DNA of 11,521 nt from Pasteurellaceae bacterium (GTDB lineage: Bacteria > Pseudomonadota > Gammaproteobacteria > Enterobacterales > Pasteurellaceae): assembly GCA_900756875.1 (NCBI GenBank), contig CAAELW010000206.1, positions 1-11,521 of the forward strand, given 5' to 3'. Within the stretch, counting starts at the first letter, position 1, and every line of letters begins with the position of its first letter. Under the pieces are notes generated by a model, which saw only the letters and a program-made list of their open reading frames with translations, was not told the DNA's origin and did no database searches. The translations under genes were made by a program, and so were the position numbers. Positions 7,030 to 11,521 of this stretch are shown here, in pieces.

Positions 7030-8832
7030 TTAAGATTTAAAGAAATCTAACCAGCTTTTTTTCGGCGTTTCCGAACGGAAAGCAATTCGATTTTGAATTA
7101 AACGCGCAATAGGCTCTTTGCCCTTCGCATATTCTTCTTTCTCTTCCAATAAATCGCGGTCAAATAGGATTTTAGCTGTTTGATAAATATCTTCGACTTG
7201 ATAGATAAAGAACTGCTCATTTTTCACTGCCTCAACCACTTCATCAGATAAGCTTAATTGTTGAATTGTTGTTGCAGGAATAATCACACCTTGTTTGCCC
7301 GTTAAACCACGACGTTGGCAAATAGTGAAAAAGCCTTCGATTTTGTCATTCACTCCGCCTACTGCGTGCACCAAACCAAATTGGTCAATGGTACCGGTAA
7401 TCGCAATATTTTGTGGCAATGGCAAATCAGATAAGGCGCTGACTAATACAGAGAAAATGGCTAAAGACGCACTGTCACCATCAATTTCACCATAGGACTG
7501 TTCAAATACTAAAGAAGCAGAAAATGGTAACTGTGATGGCAACTCTAAGATACTTGCCAAGCACGCTTCAGAAATCATCATGCCTTTTCCGTGTAGGTTG
7601 CCCGCTAATTCGTTTTTACGCTCCACATCCACGACTTCACCATCACCAAACTGCACTAAGCAGCTTATGCGAGAAGGTTCACCGAAACAAACCGGTGTAC
7701 CTGGATATTCAATTACAGACAAGCCATTAATTTGCCCAACAATTTCACCGTTGGTTTCCACATAAATTTGTTCGTTAAGAATATCTGCATAAGTACGTTC
7801 ACGTAAAAAACCGTGCTGTTCGTTCTTTTGTTTAAAAGCTTGCTCAAAATCAACCGCACTTAAGGTTTGTTTTTGTGACAACGTCGCGGCATTAAGCAAC
7901 ATTTCTGTTATTTTTAACGGTGAAATGTTAATTAAAAAGCGGTCTTCACTCTCACGAACCAATAACTGATAGAGTTTATTTAATGCGGTTAAATCTAAAT
8001 CAAGTTCATATTTTAAGGCTAATGCCAACACATAATTAGCCCAATTTTCTTGTGCATTAGGTTGTGCAACAGAATAATAGCTTTCAATTTCCGCGTAATC
8101 AGCCAAGCTGTAAAGATCTTCTTCTAACTCACCTAAGGTCGCAATTTCAGTGCGATTGCCTAAAATCACCACTTTTAAATTAAGTGGATAACTTGGAATA
8201 TCACAAGGCAGGGTTTTAAATGGATGGGCTGAATACCAATCAAAAGTTTGCGTTTGTAAAATATGTTTTAAGCGTTGCCATAAATCAAATTGGCTTAGCA
8301 TCGTTGCTGCGCTTAAAATCAAAACGCCCCCATTAGCTTGATGCACTAAACCTGGTGTAAGCAAAATATCTTGCGAACTAGGATGAACGCGCACACTACC
8401 AAAAAGGCTAAATTGATCGGCATGTAATGCCTTCAGCACATCACCTTGTGCGGCAAAATTATCTGCTGGTGATTGAGCTGGCTCGGTATAAATACGAGGG
8501 AAAGAAAAAGAATCTCCCTGCTCAACTACGTAATTTACCCCAAAAATTGACCGCTCTTTTGGCTGTTCTTGGCGAATAAGTTCTGCTAATAAATCTGCAT
8601 ATTCTGCTTGATCATCGGCTTTTAAAACCAAGAGAGAGCGACGAGGCTGTTTTAAAAATAAAGAAATCGCTTTTGTGGCATGTTTTTGTAATGACCAAAA
8701 ATCAGCCTTTTCAGCTGAAAGTTCAGTAATCGATAATTCTGGTTGTAAGGCTTGCCAATTTAAGGCTTGTTCCGAAGATGTTGAAGTCACGACATATCTC
8801 GCTTTAATTAAATTGGCGGTATTATCGCACAC
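7030..8832 (-). CDS. lonH: Lon-like ATP-independent-looking protease LonH/YcbZ
   Basis: A 600-residue S16-family protein closely following E. coli YcbZ. The C-terminal proteolytic domain shows the Ser-Lys dyad: S454 in YGEIDGDSASLA and K497 in VGGVNDKIEGFF, preceded by IGQINGLSVIE-type strands at 364-375 and KGMMISEA at 416-423. The middle AAA-like domain has a Walker-B-like HQANGGVLIL at 164-173, but I see no GxxGxGKT P-loop, so ATP-driven unfolding is doubtful. The start is uncertain. The GTG at 8832 is the first possible start after an in-frame stop but lacks a good ribosome site. The GTG at 8790 would give 586 residues, the length I recall for YcbZ, and aligns its N-terminus better. Divergent from matP and upstream of fabA, as in E. 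coli. Its substrates and role are unknown. Confidence 0.92.
   Translation of the reverse strand: MCDNTANLIKARYVVTSTSSEQALNWQALQPELSITELSAEKADFWSLQKHATKAISLFLKQPRRSLLVLKADDQAEYADLLAELIRQEQPKERSIFGVNYVVEQGDSFSFPRIYTEPAQSPADNFAAQGDVLKALHADQFSLFGSVRVHPSSQDILLTPGLVHQANGGVLILSAATMLSQFDLWQRLKHILQTQTFDWYSAHPFKTLPCDIPSYPLNLKVVILGNRTEIATLGELEEDLYSLADYAEIESYYSVAQPNAQENWANYVLALALKYELDLDLTALNKLYQLLVRESEDRFLINISPLKITEMLLNAATLSQKQTLSAVDFEQAFKQKNEQHGFLRERTYADILNEQIYVETNGEIVGQINGLSVIEYPGTPVCFGEPSRISCLVQFGDGEVVDVERKNELAGNLHGKGMMISEACLASILELPSQLPFSASLVFEQSYGEIDGDSASLAIFSVLVSALSDLPLPQNIAITGTIDQFGLVHAVGGVNDKIEGFFTICQRRGLTGKQGVIIPATTIQQLSLSDEVVEAVKNEQFFIYQVEDIYQTAKILFDRDLLEEKEEYAKGKEPIARLIQNRIAFRSETPKKSWLDFFKS
7853..7861 (-). 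repeat. DNA uptake signal sequence inside lonH
   Basis: Exact ACCGCACTT, the complement of AAGTGCGGT. Confidence 0.9.
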
Positions 8833-8902
8833 TTCACACTGAGTGAAAATCCGTTATAAAAATCTACTGGAAAATTTTGTTTAAAGCGCGTATATTTATG
8901 AG

Positions 8903-8915
8903 GTTACCACGTCAC
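8903..8915. promoter_or_regulatory. matS-like 13-mer upstream of matP
   Basis: GTTACCACGTCAC matches the matS consensus GTGACRNYGTCAC at all but two positions (T for G at 3, C for R at 6), with the right half GTCAC intact. It lies 19 bases before the matP ATG and 7 bases upstream of a TATAAT box, where a bound MatP dimer would interfere with RNA polymerase. One other match of equal quality occurs inside the ychN-like gene (3082-3094), so coincidence is possible. Confidence 0.4.
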
Positions 8916-8922
8916 TAAAAAG

Positions 8923-8928
8923 TATAAT
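8923..8928 (+). promoter_or_regulatory. Consensus -10 box immediately upstream of matP
   Basis: Perfect TATAAT ending 6 bases before the matP ATG. No good -35 hexamer is seen 16-18 bases upstream (gaggtt or neighbours). If used, transcription would start at about the A of the ATG, giving a leaderless message. Confidence 0.45.
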
Positions 8929-8934
8929 AAAACG

Positions 8935-9384
8935 ATGAAATATCAGAAATTAGAAAACCAAGAAGCAAACTGGAAATGGATTTATCTCATTCGCAAACAT
9001 CGCGAAGGGGAAAAAATTACCCGTTATGAAGAAAAAAGCTTAGAAGAAAGCAAAGTTCAAGAATTAATAGAATGTCAGAATTATCCTGAAAAAATCGAGG
9101 AATGGATTAAAAATCACCTTTCTCTTGATTTACCTATTAAACTTGATCAGGCTATTCGTGCAAGACGTAAACGCTTTTTTAATGCAGAAAAACAATCAAC
9201 GAAGAAAAAATCTATTGATTTAGAATATGGTGTTTGGCTTCGTTTATCTAAATATTCACGAAAAATGAAAATGACACTTTCTGAAACTATCACTTATATG
9301 ATTGATGAACGTGAAAGCAAAGCATTATATGAAAGCCAAATGACGGCAATGAAAGCCGGTTTGAAAAATTTGCTCAATAAATAA
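8935..9384 (+). CDS. matP: Macrodomain Ter protein MatP
   Basis: A 149-residue DNA-binding protein that binds matS sites, condenses and organises the chromosome terminus, and links it to the division apparatus; in E. coli it also keeps MukBEF away from Ter. The sequence follows E. coli MatP (150 residues) throughout: start MKYQKLEN, WKWIYLIRKHREGE at 13-26, the basic IRARRKRFFNAEKQ at 74-87, the ribbon-helix-helix KKSIDLEYGVWLRL at 91-104, LSETITYMID at 115-124 and a C-terminal coiled-coil-like tail to residue 149. The start is fixed by this similarity, not by a ribosome site: no Shine-Dalgarno precedes the ATG. Divergent from lonH across 102 bases that hold a matS-like site and TATAAT. A strong terminator follows. 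Its presence suggests that the region may be terminus-proximal, though matP need not be inside Ter. Confidence 0.96.
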   Translation: MKYQKLENQEANWKWIYLIRKHREGEKITRYEEKSLEESKVQELIECQNYPEKIEEWIKNHLSLDLPIKLDQAIRARRKRFFNAEKQSTKKKSIDLEYGVWLRLSKYSRKMKMTLSETITYMIDERESKALYESQMTAMKAGLKNLLNK

Positions 9385-9388
9385 GATG

Positions 9389-9420
9389 AAAAAAAGCCAA
9401 GGTCGAAACCTTGGCTTTTG
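9389..9420. terminator. Strong bidirectional terminator between matP and cspD
   Basis: A perfect 12-bp stem AAAAGCCAAGGT/ACCTTGGCTTTT (9392-9403 with 9408-9419) has a CGAA tetraloop. T-runs follow on both strands, seven on the - strand. It lies between convergent matP and cspD. Confidence 0.92.
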
Positions 9421-9464
9421 ATTATGCTAAATAGAGAAGATTTTGAAACGTTTTAGTGTTTCGC

Positions 9465-9674
9465 CTATTCCGCAATCGGAATAATTTTTGTGGCGTGAGA
9501 TCCTTTGTCGCCGTGAATCACTTCAAATTGCACGCGTTGACCTGCTTTTAATGAACGGTAACCATCCATTTCAATCGCTGAATAATGTGCAAAAATGTCT
9601 GTATCCACGCCTTCTGCAGAAATAAACCCAAATCCTTTTGCGTTGTTAAACCATTTTACTACACCAATTTCCAT
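9465..9674 (-). CDS. cspD: Cold-shock-domain protein CspD
   Basis: A 69-residue single-domain OB-fold protein binding single-stranded nucleic acid. RNP1 is KGFGFI at 13-18 and RNP2 is DIFAHY at 26-31. The DIFAHYSAIEMDGYRSLKAG segment (26-45) matches E. coli CspD rather than CspA, whose RNP2 is VFVHF. In E. coli CspD is induced in stationary phase and on starvation rather than by cold, and inhibits replication; the same role is inferred here. E. coli CspD has 74 residues; the missing tail is the variable acidic end. The start is preceded by AGAGGT. A weak promoter candidate is TTGAGG-17-TATTGT on the - strand (9740-9712). Besides the matP/cspD hairpin there is a poor 5-bp hairpin just after the stop (9462-9445). 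Confidence 0.93.
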   Translation of the reverse strand: MEIGVVKWFNNAKGFGFISAEGVDTDIFAHYSAIEMDGYRSLKAGQRVQFEVIHGDKGSHATKIIPIAE

Positions 9675-9805
9675 AGTAGACCTCTATAGGCTTCGCCCTT
9701 AATACTTAAAAACAATAAGACTCATGCCTTATCACCTCAATTGGAAATATATTCAAACATTTTATTTTTTTATGCAACAACGAAACTTTAAAAATGATAC
9801 ATTGA

Positions 9806-9985
9806 TCACAAAATTTTTACATATTTATTATCAGAAGTCTCTTTCTCATCTTTTTGATGAATTTCACGTAATGCTTTTGCCACAATTTGAATGGCTTCAC
9901 CACTACTAATTCCTTGTGCCATTAATTCCTGAATTTGTTCTACTGCTTTTTGTTGTTGTTCATGGGTTAAATTAATATCTAACAT
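9806..9985 (-). CDS. yoaH: YoaH/UPF0181-family small protein
   Basis: A 59-residue gene read on the - strand from the ATG at 9985 to a TGA at 9806. The core [20 protein letters not shown] at 6-25, followed by [16 protein letters not shown], matches E. coli YoaH (UPF0181), in which [26 protein letters not shown] occurs. The family is 50-60 residues, predicted helical and soluble, with no established function. GAGAAG lies upstream of the ATG, and the gene starts 12 bases after the truC stop, so it is probably the last gene of the yqcC-truC unit. The tail after residue 42 is charged and divergent. An overlapping + strand frame in the same interval has no recognisable features and is taken as a shadow. 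Confidence 0.87.
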   Translation of the reverse strand: MLDINLTHEQQQKAVEQIQELMAQGISSGEAIQIVAKALREIHQKDEKETSDNKYVKIL

Positions 9986-9997
9986 TATTTCTTCTCG

Positions 9998-10714
9998 TTA
10001 AATTGACCAATTAAATAATTCCATCACTTTCATCCATTGCTCATCTAAATTAGCTTTAATTTCAAATTTTGTTGAATGGATAGGATGCTCAAAAATAAGT
10101 GTATCTGCATGTAAAAATAAACGCTGACAGCCTGAATGTTCCGTCAATGCACGATTTTGATGTAAATCACCATATTGTGTATCCCCTAAAATAGGATGAA
10201 AGATATGTTTCATGTGACGTCGTAACTGATGCTTTCTGCCTGTTTGGGGAATTAGCTTCACTAATGAATATCTCGTGGTTTGATAACGCCCTACCGCATA
10301 AGGCATTTCCACAATTTTTAAGCCTTCATAATCCGTCACCGCCTCTTGAGGTGCTTTATCTTCTTGCGCAAATTTATCCGCAATCTTATCTAATTGGATT
10401 TTAAGGGGATAATCAATCCGTCCTTCGCCTTGCAAATAACCTCGCACAATCGCTAAATAAGATTTTTGCACCGTTTTCTGTTCAAATTGCTGACACATTA
10501 AATTCGCTATTTCACTATTTAAAGCAAACAGCAAAACACCTGATGTGGGACGATCTAATCGATGAATAGGAAAAACATGCTGCCCGATTTGATCGCGCAA
10601 GGTTTGCATCACAAATTGCGTTTCATGAGTATCAAGCCAACTACGATGCACCAACATACCTGCTGGTTTATTGACAGCGACAAGATATTCATCTTGGTAT
10701 AAAATTTCTAACAT
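9998..10714 (-). CDS. truC: tRNA pseudouridine(65) synthase TruC
   Basis: Isomerises uridine 65 in the T-stem region of certain tRNAs to pseudouridine. A 238-residue RluA-family enzyme without an S4 domain. The catalytic motif HRLDRPTSGVLL starts at H51 and gives nucleophile D54. KSYLAIVRGY at 84-93 supplies the conserved Tyr, and TGRKHQLRRH at 158-167 the C-terminal Arg-containing motif. Length is near E. coli TruC (about 260). The ATG follows the yqcC stop directly (TAA then ATG with no gap), so translation is probably coupled. yqcC-truC is the E. coli arrangement too. The assignment to truC over other RluA enzymes rests on the short length, the N-terminus ILYQDEYLVAVNKPAGMLVH and the yqcC neighbour. 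Confidence 0.94.
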   Translation of the reverse strand: MLEILYQDEYLVAVNKPAGMLVHRSWLDTHETQFVMQTLRDQIGQHVFPIHRLDRPTSGVLLFALNSEIANLMCQQFEQKTVQKSYLAIVRGYLQGEGRIDYPLKIQLDKIADKFAQEDKAPQEAVTDYEGLKIVEMPYAVGRYQTTRYSLVKLIPQTGRKHQLRRHMKHIFHPILGDTQYGDLHQNRALTEHSGCQRLFLHADTLIFEHPIHSTKFEIKANLDEQWMKVMELFNWSI

Positions 10715-11035
10715 TTATTGATTTTGTAATAAGGCTTCTAATTCACGTAATGGAGTTAATAATTCCACTAAAAAATCTTCTTCTGCTTCTTTAAATGCTT
10801 CCTCTAAATAAGGGGATACCGCAATTTGTGAGGGCAAATCCGCCCCGCTTTCAAGTAAGGCGAACATTCTTGGGATAAAAATCCATTGCAACCACTCTTC
10901 TGGCAACATGGTATCAATCGCAAAAGGCTCCTGGCTTAAAAAAGCGTCTTGTGGAGGCGGAACCGTTTGCCATAAATCAAGCTTTTGCATAGCAAGCTGT
11001 AATTGTTGAAGATGAAGTTTTGTTTGATTACGCAT
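10715..11035 (-). CDS. yqcC: YqcC-family protein (DUF446)
   Basis: A 106-residue soluble, helical protein of unknown function. The signature FAIDTMLPEEWLQWIFIPRM at 38-57 matches E. coli YqcC (FFMDTMEPLEWLQWVLIPRM), followed by the SPYLEEA element. Its tight link to truC (stop and start codons adjacent) suggests a shared or tRNA-related context, but no reaction is known. AGGAAA precedes the ATG. A promoter with TTTACA-17-TAGAAT lies upstream, its -35 overlapping an uptake sequence. Confidence 0.9.
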   Translation of the reverse strand: MRNQTKLHLQQLQLAMQKLDLWQTVPPPQDAFLSQEPFAIDTMLPEEWLQWIFIPRMFALLESGADLPSQIAVSPYLEEAFKEAEEDFLVELLTPLRELEALLQNQ

Positions 11036-11064
11036 AATTTTTCCTATTTATAAATGAGCGGCGT

Positions 11065-11093
11065 ATTCTACGAGCATCAATTAACGCTGTAAA
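11065..11093 (-). promoter_or_regulatory. Predicted sigma-70 promoter of the yqcC-truC-yoaH unit
   Basis: On the - strand TTTACA (11093-11088), a 17-base spacer, TAGAAT (11070-11065). These are the same hexamers and spacing as the fabA promoter. The start would be near 11058, about 22 bases before the yqcC ATG. Confidence 0.65.
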
Positions 11094-11100
11094 GTGCGGT
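11092..11100 (+). repeat. DNA uptake signal sequence overlapping the yqcC promoter
   Basis: Exact AAGTGCGGT in the 70-base gap between acyP and yqcC. Its first two bases are part of the predicted -35 box. No inverted partner is nearby, so it is not an uptake-sequence terminator. Confidence 0.88.
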
Positions 11101-11105
11101 CAGTT

Positions 11106-11375
11106 TTAACGGTGAATAATCGAAAATTCCGGATAGTTTTTATTTTCAATATTATCCTCTAAAACTCGTTCAACACTTGCAGTCCTTGGGCCAATTTTTA
11201 ACCAATTATAAAAATCCTGTAGCTGTTCTTCATTGCCTTCGGCTACGATTTCCACGCTTCCATCAATACAATTTCTTACGGTGCCTTTAATACCAATTCT
11301 CTCCGCTTCTTTCCAAGTAAAATAGCGAAATCCTACCCCTTGAACTCGACCATATACGACAAATCGTTTTGCCAT
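11106..11375 (-). CDS. acyP: Acylphosphatase
   Basis: An 89-residue ferredoxin-like enzyme that hydrolyses the carboxyl-phosphate bond of acyl phosphates such as acetyl phosphate or carbamoyl phosphate. The family signature VYGRVQGVGFRYFT at 7-20 holds the phosphate-binding loop with catalytic R17. The second signature GTVRNCIDGSVEIVAEG at 31-47 supplies catalytic N35. Length is standard (about 90). An AAGGAG Shine-Dalgarno lies 7-8 bases before the ATG. It is separated from yqcC by 70 bases containing the predicted yqcC promoter. No strong terminator was found in that gap, so some read-through is likely. The physiological role of bacterial acylphosphatase is poorly defined. Confidence 0.95.
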   Translation of the reverse strand: MAKRFVVYGRVQGVGFRYFTWKEAERIGIKGTVRNCIDGSVEIVAEGNEEQLQDFYNWLKIGPRTASVERVLEDNIENKNYPEFSIIHR

Positions 11376-11411
11376 GATGTGCTCCTTATTAAAAAAACTT
11401 TTTAAAAATTA

Positions 11412-11420
11412 ACCGCACTT
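11412..11420 (-). repeat. DNA uptake signal sequence upstream of acyP
   Basis: Exact ACCGCACTT, the complement of AAGTGCGGT, in the divergent gap between acyP and the + strand gene that starts at 11496. Confidence 0.88.
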
Positions 11421-11495
11421 TCCTATTCCCATTTTTTAAAATTTAGCATAGCATTACAACCATCTAATTTCATTCAAAAAATAAAAGGAGTAATT

Positions 11496-11521
11496 ATGAA
11501 ATTATGTAAGTTTGCTTTAGG
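11496..11521 (+). CDS. Start of an unidentified gene, cut by the window edge
   Basis: An ATG with a strong AAAAGGAG ribosome site (11483-11490) 5 bases before it opens a frame reading MKLCKFAL to the window end. Lys residues then hydrophobic residues would fit the beginning of a signal peptide, but eight residues are too few to name it. It is divergent from acyP across 120 bases of very AT-rich sequence containing one uptake sequence. Confidence 0.6.

Noticed and set aside
8548..8558. Possible uptake sequence (ACCGCTCTT)
   Set aside because: One core base differs from ACCGCACTT; only exact 9-mers are listed.
9724..9909. 61-residue + strand frame
   Set aside because: It overlaps yoaH on the other strand, has no ribosome site and no recognisable features.

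Overview
The window looks like a chromosomal segment of a Haemophilus-type member of the Pasteurellaceae. The base composition is AT-rich. Seven exact copies of the Haemophilus DNA-uptake 9-mer (AAGTGCGGT or its complement) are scattered through it. Almost every protein resembles an enterobacterial or Haemophilus housekeeping family, and gene pairs known from E. coli are preserved (lonH/ycbZ next to fabA and matP; yqcC-truC). The species cannot be fixed from the sequence alone; an H. influenzae/H. parainfluenzae-like organism fits.

Layout. (1) Bases 1-2938, + strand: a type I restriction subunit HsdR of the EcoR124 type, with its 5' end cut by the window edge. (2) Bases 3018-5712, - strand: usg (an aspartate-semialdehyde-dehydrogenase-like pseudoenzyme), then a purine permease of the NCS2/AzgA family, then a YchN/DsrE-type small protein, probably read as one unit with a hairpin before the last gene. 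(3) Bases 5789-6268, + strand: ybaK, a Cys-tRNA(Pro) deacylase. (4) Bases 6329-8832, - strand: lonH (Lon-like protease with a degenerate ATPase domain), then fabA with its own promoter. (5) Bases 8935-9384, + strand: matP, organiser of the Ter macrodomain, divergent from lonH. (6) Bases 9465-11375, - strand: acyP, yqcC, truC, yoaH and cspD. yoaH is a 59-residue gene easily missed by length cut-offs. (7) Base 11496 to the edge: the first codons of an unidentified + strand gene.

The genes are compactly packed and convergent pairs are separated by rho-independent hairpins usable in both directions. No stretch over 300 bases lacks a gene; the longest gaps are 6863-7029, 9675-9805, 11376-11495 and 8833-8934. 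No tRNA, rRNA, CRISPR array, insertion sequence or prophage was seen.

Most of the window is ordinary core genome. I found no convincing new multi-gene system. The points most worth a second look are regulatory: a matS-like 13-mer directly upstream of matP, a possible leaderless matP message, a 14-base palindrome just downstream of the predicted fabA transcription start, an uptake sequence built into the yqcC promoter, and a Usg protein lacking the key residues of its enzyme relatives.
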